From: Verrucomicrobiota bacterium
GTDB lineage: Bacteria > Verrucomicrobiota > Verrucomicrobiia > Verrucomicrobiales > DEV007
Length of the DNA stretch: 7,604 nucleotides
Direction of reading: 5' to 3'
NCBI GenBank assembly: GCA_027618625.1
Contig: JAQCER010000132.1
Location: 1-7,604 of the forward strand
A program made the position numbers and the translations under genes. Of this stretch, positions 1 through 6,148 are shown one piece after another. Within the stretch, counting starts at the first letter, position 1, and every line of letters begins with the position of its first letter. The notes under the pieces are model-generated. The model was not told the origin of the DNA and did no database searches. It saw only the letters and a list, made by a program, of their open reading frames with translations.

Positions 1-768
1 GCTCTCGATACTGCGGATCTCATGGTGATCGGCACCCGGTTCCGCCGCCCTTCAGCAGACGACGCGAAGCACATCACCGACTTCTTGAACAAAGGAAAAC
101 CCGTCATTGGAATCCGCACGTCCACGCACGCATTCGATGGCGCTGGGAATTTTGGCGAGACGTTGAGCTACGGCGAATTCGGGCTGAAGATCCTTGGCGA
201 GCAATGGGTGAACCACCATGGTGGCCACAAGTCTGAGGGTGCGCGTGGCGTGATCGAAGAAGCGCGGAAAGATCACAAGATCCTTAATTCGGTGAACGAT
301 GTGTTCGGGCCGTCGGACGTCTATGGAGTCGTTAACCTCACAGATGCCGATACCATTCTTATGCGCGGAGCCGTGACCGAATCGCTGGATCCAAAGTCGA
401 AAAATATTGACGGCAAAAAGAACGATCCGATGCAACCGCTCGCCTGGCTCCATTCTTACACTGCACCCAATGGTGAAACAAAGGGGCAGTCGTTTTGTAC
501 CACAATGGGGGCCTCGGTCGATCTGGTAAGCGAAGATCTTCGCCGCATGTTGGTGAATGCTGCGTATTTTCTGCTCGGGAATGAGGTTCCTGAGAAAGCC
601 GATGTCGACTACGTGGATCCGTTCTACCCAAGCTTCTACGGATTCATCAATGACGAGAACTATTGGAAGACCGCTGACCTCCAGCCGGAAGACTACCACC
701 TCGGCAAGGCGCCACACGTCCCGGACTCCGAGGGCAGCCCCGAGTGGAACTTCCGCGACAAGCCGTAA
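1..768 (+). CDS. ThuA-like domain protein, 5' end outside the window
   Basis: This is the C-terminal 255 residues of a ThuA-like protein; the reading frame is open from base 1, so the ATG at 22 is probably internal. ThuA-like proteins have a class-I glutamine-amidotransferase-like fold. The founding rhizobial ThuA works with the dehydrogenase ThuB in trehalose oxidation through a 3-keto sugar, but the substrate here is unknown. Family-like segments, numbered from the window edge, are a strand before a positively charged turn (ADLMVIGTRFRR, 5-16), GKPVIGIRTSTHAF (32-45), NHHGGHK (71-77), and the closing block AWLHSYT...FCTTMGASVDL...LVNAAYFLLG (148-193). The turn after GIR, where amidotransferases carry a nucleophilic Cys, reads TSTHAF, so amidotransferase activity is unlikely. 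A tail rich in Pro, Asp and Tyr (about 195-255) follows the fold. An N-terminal strand and any signal peptide must lie upstream. The family call is firm; the function is not. Confidence 0.85.
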   Translation, partial: ALDTADLMVIGTRFRRPSADDAKHITDFLNKGKPVIGIRTSTHAFDGAGNFGETLSYGEFGLKILGEQWVNHHGGHKSEGARGVIEEARKDHKILNSVNDVFGPSDVYGVVNLTDADTILMRGAVTESLDPKSKNIDGKKNDPMQPLAWLHSYTAPNGETKGQSFCTTMGASVDLVSEDLRRMLVNAAYFLLGNEVPEKADVDYVDPFYPSFYGFINDENYWKTADLQPEDYHLGKAPHVPDSEGSPEWNFRDKP

Positions 769-792
769 GCTGGCTTGGATTTTTTGTCGACG

Positions 793-1155
793 ATGGTGCC
801 CTTTAATATTCTAGATCAGGACCATTTTCCCGAGACCCATACCGATGAGGTGACCGAGTTGCTGGCTTCGTCTGGGAATGTCCGTGTCGAGAGGATTGTT
901 TCCTTTGGTCATCGATCTCCTGATGGGTTCTGGTATGATCAGGATCACGATGAATGGGTGGTCGTCTTGTATGGCAGGGCGCGCCTGCTGATCGAAGGCA
1001 TGGAGGATCCGGTTACTCTGGCGGTGGGCGACTCTTTGTTGATTCGTGCCCACCAGCGGCACCGAGTGGAGTGGACGCTGCCAGATTTCCATACGGTATG
1101 GCTGGCTGTTCACTTTGAGCGTTCTGAAGGAAGCGTCGGGTCTATCAGTCCGTGA
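793..1155 (+). CDS. Small single-domain cupin protein
   Basis: A 120-residue protein consisting of almost nothing but one cupin beta-barrel, probably cytoplasmic since no signal peptide is visible. Cupin motif 1 is represented by FWYDQDHDEWVVVLYGRARL (46-65), with H52 and E54 as possible metal ligands. Motif 2 is VGDSLLIRAHQRHRVEW (78-94), with H87 and H90. The final strand TVWLAVHF (101-108) matches the way small cupins of this type end. I chose the ATG at 793 because the protein then begins just before the first conserved strand; a TTG at 775 in the same frame would add six residues with no family support. Neither start has a clear ribosome binding site. The gene follows the ThuA-like gene by 24 bases on the same strand, so co-transcription is likely. 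Small cupins bind metals or sugars, act as isomerases or sense ligands; I cannot tell which applies. Confidence 0.82.
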   Translation: MVPFNILDQDHFPETHTDEVTELLASSGNVRVERIVSFGHRSPDGFWYDQDHDEWVVVLYGRARLLIEGMEDPVTLAVGDSLLIRAHQRHRVEWTLPDFHTVWLAVHFERSEGSVGSISP

Positions 1156-1315
1156 GTCGCGTTTCGATGAACTCAACTCAATAACGTTTAAGAGTCCGAG
1201 GGAACGGATGCGAGTGGTAGCGAGGGCATGGCGGTTACCAGCCGACTCCATAAAGACCCTGCTGCAATCGGAGCGGCCTACGGGGCACCCTTGCGATGCT
1301 CGGGAGTCCCCAGTG
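1156..1315. other. Non-coding gap between convergent genes
   Basis: This 160-base gap separates the end of the plus-strand cupin gene from the end of the minus-strand CotH gene. Open frames crossing it translate to composition unlike a natural protein and overlap the neighbouring genes out of frame. It holds weak inverted repeats (TGGTA at 1215-1219 with TACCA at 1236-1240, flanked by GAGTC at 1192-1196 and GACTC at 1244-1248) but no T-run that would mark a classical terminator. Confidence 0.5.
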
Positions 1316-1332
1316 TCATGGCATCTGGACTC
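1304..1332. other. Imperfect hairpin over the CotH stop codon
   Basis: GAGTCCCCAG (1304-1313) can pair with CTGGACTC (1325-1332), giving eight base pairs with a two-base bulge and an 11-base loop. The hairpin sits between the ends of two convergent genes, covering the minus-strand stop codon at 1316-1318. It could slow or end transcription from either side, but no T-run follows on either strand, so it is not a textbook intrinsic terminator. Chance is possible. Confidence 0.25.
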
Positions 1333-4300
1333 TGATCCTTACAAAAATACTTTCGGACGCGACTGGTGAAGCAGATCGAAGGGTCACTTTCTCAAGCACG
1401 GGGCCATCAGGCTGGGTGGAGCTGGTGCTCGTCGGGAATGGCGCCCATTGGGTCATCGAAGTCGATTGCTCAAGTGAATAAGTGATGCTCTCCCCGGCTG
1501 GACGGGTGAAGGTGACTTCCAAATGGGCAACGCCTGCGACTTCCTTTCGTTCGACGCTGATCGCAGGTGCTGAGTATTTCGTTGGATTCGTGGCCAGGGC
1601 GAATTCGAGAACATTGGGGGAACCATCGAGATCTGGATCGGCTTCTGGTGTGGCAGAGGGCGAACCGGCAGGGAAGAATCCTGCTGCCCACTGAGCAAAT
1701 CCACTGGGTGAAATTTTGAGTGTAGCGTTAGAGACAACGGCGCCTTTCGCGTTCACCAGCGACAACGTCTGTCCATTGCGAAGTTCCCCCGTGTAGTTGC
1801 CTTGAACGAATTGTCCTTCGCCACCGGTCGGGCTGGAAGTGCGAGATCTGAACCCGGCCACATCAGGGGAAACGTAGAGCCGTTCTCCTGCGAGAACAAC
1901 AGTTCCGGGCTTAAACGTGTGCTGAATTGCCCCCGTCAGCTTCCATCCTGAGAGATCGACCGACTGCGTGCCCGGGTTGGTGAGTTCTATGAAGTGTTCC
2001 GTCGGGCTGCCTGTGCTGTGAATCTTGCCGAACTCAACTGTGGCATCCGCAGCTTGGGCTGGAGGGATGCCCACAGCATCGTCGTTGCCACTGCCTTCGT
2101 CAGCCAGTCGGGGGACGAACAGCAGATCAGAATTGCCAACGCCTTCGTTCAGGCCGTGAATCGCCAGCACGTTTTTGCCTTGAACCAGCAGACTTTTTCT
2201 CGCGCTGACGTCGATGTTCTCAAAAACGATCGCCCGGCTGTCACTGTGTGACGCGGTCGCAGTGGAATCCCAGGAAGGGGCGCCCGGGGCATTCTTTTCG
2301 GCAATCTTTGTTCCGTTGAGGTAAGCGATGTAGCCGTCGTCATACTTCATGCCGAAGCTGAGTCCGCCGATGAGTGCTGGATCCGGCACGTCAAACGCAT
2401 AGCGCATGTAGATGCTGTCAGTTTCATTGATGCCGTCACCATCGGTATCGATTCGCGATTCGGCCGCGAGAGTCTGTGAGAGCAGATCGATGCCGACCAG
2501 CTGCAAGTAGTCACCGGTAGCACCTCGATCGAAACCGACTCCGCCCGTTCCATCCAGCCATGCCGAGTCGTCGAACGCGATCGCGGTCCAGGCGGTGCCA
2601 ATCGATCCATCGCTTGGCACAAATGCTCTCACTGGCGAGCCATCTCCTGCAATGAACGTCAGTCCAGACGAGACGCTCGTAGCCTGGTCAATGGTGAGGT
2701 ATCGCAGCCGCGGGACGAGGTAGTCATTGATAATGCGGTCTGATGCTTCCCTGAGCGTGTAGCTGCGTCCGCCGAAGTGGGAACTCGTTTTCCATTTCGC
2801 GCGGTCTTCATCGACGTCTGGTGCGAGCAGCGTATTGAGTTCATCAATGCGTTTGGGGAAGTAATCGGTGGCGAGAAACTGATCTGCGAGCGTACGGACG
2901 CGGCGCAACAGCATGTCTTTGGTACGCTCCGTTTTAATCATGGCTTCGATCAGCCGATTGTATTTTCCGGTGTGGAGGAGGTGAGGAGTCGCGCCGATGA
3001 ATACGTGACTTGCGGCGGCAAAGTCACGGTCGGCTTTGTAGACGATCGTGTCCGTATTCAGGGCGTCGGGGCCGAACGTAAGGTCAAGATCCCAGGGCAG
3101 CATCTGCCATTCACCCGTTCCGAAGGTGTCGCGGTATAGAAAGTAGTTTTTGTCCGACCCATCGATGTTCTGGGTGAGTGCCACCACGGCCAGGAAGTTT
3201 ACCTGGGCGGGGATGTCCACGTTGTCGAAGACGAATTTCTCCAGTTCTGCGAGGTCTCGCAGTTTGATGCCAGTGATGAATTGCTGCAGGTCATCCTTGG
3301 TTCGTGTCTCCTTATTCGATTTCTTTTCGAAAGCGCCGGTGGAATCCATGGTCGCCCCAGGCGGGCCTTTGTAGAGAGCGCCATTGGTATCCATGTTGTG
3401 GCGACGCAGGAAGTCCTTATCTGGTTGTTCGACAAAGTAGGCGAGGCTGAAGAACTCTCCATTCTGATGCATGCGGAAGTGAATCGTCTCCGGTGATGGA
3501 GTTCCCGCATCATTCCCCACTTCGGCCGTGAGCCTGGCGCGGATGTAGGACTTGTCAGTGTAAGTGGCGTTCAGATTGATTTCATCCACCCGTGGCACGC
3601 CCTCTTTGAACCGGAAGTGGCTTCCCTGATTGAAGTCAACCTTGTAGCTCTTCTTTGGCCAGCTCACTGCCGTTCCGCCGCGGATGCGGAGGAAGATGTT
3701 GTCGTAGAAATCGCCATCAAAGTAAATCGACGCCCTGGTGCCGGCGTTCGTTTCTGCGCGCGATGCCCGTTCCATGAAGCGATGTAGAACGGGTAGTTTG
3801 GTCGTGAGTGTCGGATCCACAACTACGGTGCCAAAATACTCTGGCGATCCTTTTGGATCAGGGAAGCGAGGCGAGCGCGTTTCCGCTCCGTCGGCATCGG
3901 TGGCGACCACTGCCCAGCGAACCATTTGTCCGGTTTCGGCGATGTTGCCGGGAACCGTCGCGGAAAAGATGCCATCGTTCGCGGTTTTATCCGACCCTGC
4001 GCCGTCGTCTAACATAGGCACAGAAACATCTTCCGCATACATGACCCGATAGTGCAGGGTGACCGCCGCCACGGGAGCCAGATTCTGCTGAATGCGGGCG
4101 GTGACAGGAATGGCAGTGGTCGGATCGCTGATATCGGCGCTGTCCGTTGTATCAAAGATGCGTGGGCCATTGCCACTGGACCGCGCATTGCGAGCACCGG
4201 GTGTCGCTTCGAGGAGATATCCCGTCACCGATGGCTGGCTGCTGTCGATCGTTTCAATGTCGATCTCCGGGAGAAAAAGCAGATCGGAGCCGCCTGCAGA

Positions 4301-5221
4301 ACTATTGAGCAGCTGCACCGCGAGCACGTTCGTGCCGGTCTGAAGGATGCCCTCGAACTCAACGGAGTAGGTTTCCCATTCTTCTGTCAAGGCATCGGAA
4401 CGGGAGCCAGTCGAAGTGCTGTTCCATGCCGGGAGTTCAGGTTCATTGTCCGCTGCGACCTGTTGACCATTGATCCATGCGACAAATCCATCTTCGTACT
4501 TCAGTCGGAGCGAGAGGCGGATCACTTCGGCGGAATTGTTGATCTCAAATGGGATGCGAGCGTAGGCGGTCGCATTCACTCCACGCATCGCCGCAGTGAG
4601 GTCGCCCGCCTCGTCTACCAGTCCATCGAAGCCAAAGCCCAGGCCAGTTTTGCCCGATTGCCATGTTCCATCGTCGAACACCTGTTCCCGCCAGCCGTCG
4701 CCGACGTCATTCATCGGCACGATCCATTTCGCCGATGCTCCAGTGAGCAGTGGCGTGGAAGCGACCGCATCTGAGGAAATGCCGGGGCCGTAACTTTCGT
4801 CCTGGAACTGCTCGGGATACTGGGGACTGAATTCCGCCGCAATCGTTTTGCCATCCGGCTTCACTAGGGCGAGATATTCGCCACTGCTGGAAAGCTTGAA
4901 ATTCGTATGCAATTGCTGTGCCGGATCGGTTCGGTCTTTCCCCGAGGCGAAGACGACGAGGAATCCTTCCGGCGGCAGAGTGACCGAAGGGAAAACCCAC
5001 TTTGCGAGGCTACCTTTGCTGTCCGTCAGCGAATAACCCGCCAGATCTACAGGTGCTGCGTCTGGATTGTGGATCTCAACCCAGTCCGAAAATTCTCCGT
5101 CAACGTCCTCCAGAATCGATGAATTGCTCGCAAGGATCTCCGAAATCTCAGGATCTCCGATTGCCTGAAGAATGGCGGCCGTGAGCAAAGCGAGGGTGAA
5201 GGCAAATCTTGTAAAAGTCAT
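1316..5221 (-). CDS. Secreted CotH kinase-like protein with paired lamin-tail and jelly-roll modules
   Basis: A 1301-residue exported protein. Residues 1-22 form a signal peptide. Domains in order: lamin-tail domain (about 24-135: SDWVEIHNPDAAPVDLAGYSLTD); jelly-roll module (about 160-325, with KYEDGFVAWINGQ and a GTNVLAVQLLN strand); Ig-like linker with DDGAGSDKTANDGIF (404-419); CotH domain (about 475-800); second jelly-roll (about 855-1040, KYDDGYIAYLNGT); second lamin-tail domain (about 1060-1165); Asp-rich motif DPDLDGSPNVLEFALATNP (1195-1213); C-terminal beta region. CotH proteins are atypical protein kinases, first known from Bacillus spore coats. CotH hallmarks here are LRIRGG (511-516), KKSYKVDF (523-530), EINLNATYTDKSYIRARL (547-564), NIDGSDKN (685-692) and PWDLDLTFG (709-717). 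The ATG at 5221 opens directly into the signal peptide; no ribosome binding site is seen. The gene stands alone on its strand. Its substrate is unknown; surface or exoprotein modification, adhesion or matrix assembly are inferences. The family call is firm. Confidence 0.9.
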   Translation of the reverse strand: MTFTRFAFTLALLTAAILQAIGDPEISEILASNSSILEDVDGEFSDWVEIHNPDAAPVDLAGYSLTDSKGSLAKWVFPSVTLPPEGFLVVFASGKDRTDPAQQLHTNFKLSSSGEYLALVKPDGKTIAAEFSPQYPEQFQDESYGPGISSDAVASTPLLTGASAKWIVPMNDVGDGWREQVFDDGTWQSGKTGLGFGFDGLVDEAGDLTAAMRGVNATAYARIPFEINNSAEVIRLSLRLKYEDGFVAWINGQQVAADNEPELPAWNSTSTGSRSDALTEEWETYSVEFEGILQTGTNVLAVQLLNSSAGGSDLLFLPEIDIETIDSSQPSVTGYLLEATPGARNARSSGNGPRIFDTTDSADISDPTTAIPVTARIQQNLAPVAAVTLHYRVMYAEDVSVPMLDDGAGSDKTANDGIFSATVPGNIAETGQMVRWAVVATDADGAETRSPRFPDPKGSPEYFGTVVVDPTLTTKLPVLHRFMERASRAETNAGTRASIYFDGDFYDNIFLRIRGGTAVSWPKKSYKVDFNQGSHFRFKEGVPRVDEINLNATYTDKSYIRARLTAEVGNDAGTPSPETIHFRMHQNGEFFSLAYFVEQPDKDFLRRHNMDTNGALYKGPPGATMDSTGAFEKKSNKETRTKDDLQQFITGIKLRDLAELEKFVFDNVDIPAQVNFLAVVALTQNIDGSDKNYFLYRDTFGTGEWQMLPWDLDLTFGPDALNTDTIVYKADRDFAAASHVFIGATPHLLHTGKYNRLIEAMIKTERTKDMLLRRVRTLADQFLATDYFPKRIDELNTLLAPDVDEDRAKWKTSSHFGGRSYTLREASDRIINDYLVPRLRYLTIDQATSVSSGLTFIAGDGSPVRAFVPSDGSIGTAWTAIAFDDSAWLDGTGGVGFDRGATGDYLQLVGIDLLSQTLAAESRIDTDGDGINETDSIYMRYAFDVPDPALIGGLSFGMKYDDGYIAYLNGTKIAEKNAPGAPSWDSTATASHSDSRAIVFENIDVSARKSLLVQGKNVLAIHGLNEGVGNSDLLFVPRLADEGSGNDDAVGIPPAQAADATVEFGKIHSTGSPTEHFIELTNPGTQSVDLSGWKLTGAIQHTFKPGTVVLAGERLYVSPDVAGFRSRTSSPTGGEGQFVQGNYTGELRNGQTLSLVNAKGAVVSNATLKISPSGFAQWAAGFFPAGSPSATPEADPDLDGSPNVLEFALATNPTKYSAPAISVERKEVAGVAHLEVTFTRPAGESITYSLEQSTSMTQWAPFPTSTSSTQPDGPVLEKVTLRSASPVASESIFVRIRVQMP

Positions 5222-5266
5222 CGTTGTAAAATTTCGTTCGAGGTGCTATTCCAACACGAGTTTGTA

Positions 5267-5295
5267 TAATATGCAATCAGCTCTCTGGTTAACTG
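5267..5295 (-). promoter_or_regulatory. Candidate promoter of the CotH gene
   Basis: Read on the minus strand, TATTAT (complement of 5267-5272), preceded by TTGCA, resembles a -10 box and would place transcription start about 35-40 bases before the CotH ATG. No good -35 box is found at normal spacing: 17 bases upstream reads CAGTTA. The same spot reads TATAAT on the plus strand (5265-5270), also without a -35 partner. The A+T-rich setting is the main support. Confidence 0.25.
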
Positions 5296-5332
5296 TTGCA
5301 CTTGGTGAAGATCCTGCCGCGAGAAATCTTTG

Positions 5333-5346
5333 GACGTTGAAACGTC
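5333..5346. promoter_or_regulatory. Palindrome GACGTT-GA-AACGTC, possible operator
   Basis: Two perfect six-base arms are separated by two bases, about 110 bases upstream of the CotH start and outside any convincing gene. The form suits a dimeric DNA-binding regulator. A palindrome of this size is expected by chance roughly once or twice in a window of this length, so its position is the only real support. Confidence 0.2.
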
Positions 5347-5414
5347 TGGAATAGGCGTTGTGCGAGTGTCTCTTATCGAATGCAGTAACTTCAGGTTCAT
5401 GGCCAGCGAGTTAT

Positions 5415-5432
5415 GAGTCAGCCGAGTCAGCC
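5415..5432. repeat. Perfect tandem duplication of GAGTCAGCC
   Basis: Two adjacent identical nine-base units occupy 5415-5423 and 5424-5432. The repeat lies in the gene-poor spacer. A nine-base unit keeps frame, so it could once have been coding, but nothing around it supports a gene. Replication slippage is the simplest origin. Confidence 0.6.
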
Positions 5433-5684
5433 AGTGTTTTGTCATTCTGCGCTTCGCTGTCACTAAGGATCCATGTAATTTGGGTGAAACGTGGGCGCTT
5501 TTTCTCACCGCCCGAAGCAGGGCACCTGAGCTGACGGTAGGTTCGTTCCCTCGAGAGCCTTCGCAGCGCACCGCGTTCGATCAGGTGATGGCATTCTGCG
5601 GCACGATCGGTGGCGGTGCTTACTGCTTCCAGCATCAGTCCGCTTACAGTTGGCACAATATTGATGCGACCTTGAAACAGTGGA

Positions 5685-5849
5685 ATGAAATATTTGCCAG
5701 CGTTCAGGTCTTCCGCTCCGCATCAGATCAGTCCCAACGATCCCGATACTCCCGATTATGTCATAGCATTTCAGGAAGGCGATGAGCACCCGAAACTGGA
5801 TCAGTTCTACATCTACCGTATCGTGAACGAGAATCGGTTTACGCCTTGA
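5685..5849 (+). pseudogene. 54-codon protein-like frame, possible remnant of a gene's 3' end
   Basis: I do not recognise this sequence. The frame runs from ATG 5685 to TGA 5847-5849 and gives 54 residues. The last 37 or so (SPNDPDTPDYVIAFQEGD, then HPKLDQFYIYRIVNENRFTP) have the residue mix and alternating hydrophobic pattern of a real folded protein, unlike other frames in this spacer. No ribosome binding site precedes the ATG, and an in-frame stop lies at 5673-5675. In another frame just upstream, residues such as NIDATLKQWNEIFASVQVF (ending near 5716) also look natural, so a frameshift around 5700-5730 would join the two. This suggests the C-terminal end of a decayed gene rather than a functional small protein, but an intact small gene cannot be excluded. 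Confidence 0.3.
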
Positions 5850-5916
5850 CTCAACTCGAGAACTCAACGGGCTCACCAGTGTCACCATTCTGTTGACAAT
5901 CCGGAGCCCAAGAAAG

Positions 5917-5940
5917 CGAGACCGTCCGTCTCGGCGGTCT
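5917..5940. terminator. G+C-rich hairpin with two alternative stems, possible terminator
   Basis: CGAGAC (5917-5922) can pair with GTCTCG (5928-5933), or AGACCG (5919-5924) with CGGTCT (5935-5940); the two stems exclude each other. The second is followed on the plus strand by TCTTT, a weak T-rich tail. It lies about 70 bases after the stop of the possible gene remnant, where a terminator for it would be expected. Transcripts entering from the left would meet it before the SGNH gene. Confidence 0.3.
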
Positions 5941-6029
5941 TCTTTGCGCTACCCATGAATGAACCCAAGGCGAGACCTTCCTCGATCGTGAACGAGCTGC
6001 ATCCCGTCCTGCAAATCCACGCCAGCTTT

Positions 6030-6045
6030 GTTCGTATGTTCGTAT
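6030..6045. repeat. Perfect tandem duplication of GTTCGTAT
   Basis: Two adjacent eight-base units occupy 6030-6037 and 6038-6045, about 105 bases before the SGNH gene start. CCTCGAC follows twice, at 6046-6052 and 6062-6068, sixteen bases apart. Spaced direct repeats upstream of a gene can be regulator sites, but slippage or chance explains them equally well. Confidence 0.5.
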
Positions 6046-6148
6046 CCTCGACCTTGCGAAACCTCGACAACTGCTGCAATTTCCAGCACAGTCGCGTCCT
6101 GGGCCGGCGCTCCCTTTGTTAAACCCTTTAAGACTATTCACTCATCTG

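Larger units (their letters stand above)
5222..6148. other. Long spacer without a convincing intact gene
   Basis: This stretch of 927 bases lies between the divergent starts of the CotH gene and the SGNH hydrolase gene. It should contain both promoters. Several open frames of 60-127 codons cross it on both strands, but they overlap one another, lack ribosome binding sites and mostly read as Arg/Ser/Cys-rich noise. The part nearest the CotH gene (5222-5300) is A+T-rich and promoter-like. The middle (about 5480-5850) gives fragments of protein-like sequence in two plus-strand frames, suggesting a decayed gene. The right part (5850-6148) shows a hairpin and short repeats only. I see no tRNA-like or transposase-like sequence. 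Confidence 0.55.

Noticed and set aside
52..717. Long open frame of 221 codons on the minus strand inside the ThuA-like gene
   Set aside because: It is antisense to a gene with clear family motifs, and its translation shows no recognisable domain.
775..792. TTG start for the cupin gene
   Set aside because: The six extra residues add nothing conserved and the ATG at 793 is closer to the usual start of such small cupins.
4052..4774. Open frame of 240 codons on the plus strand opposite the CotH gene
   Set aside because: It lies wholly inside the CotH coding region, opposite the first jelly-roll module, and its translation is Arg/Cys/His-rich without family features.
5560..5600. GCGTTCGATC as a possible tRNA T-arm
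   Set aside because: The flanking bases do not pair into a T-stem and no anticodon arm or acceptor stem is found upstream.
5505..5888. Minus-strand frame of 127 codons in the spacer, with a plausible-looking stretch near VDVELIQFRVLIAFLKCYD
   Set aside because: That stretch is exactly antisense to the more natural plus-strand 54-codon frame, and the rest is Arg/Ser/Cys-rich noise with no ribosome binding site.
5893..5898. Perfect TTGACA -35 box on the plus strand
   Set aside because: Seventeen bases downstream reads GCGAGA within a G+C-rich hairpin; no -10 box is present, so it is probably chance.
6116..6148. TTG start adding 11 residues to the SGNH protein
   Set aside because: It would lengthen the region before the signal-peptide core without any ribosome binding site; the ATG at 6149 gives a normal signal peptide.
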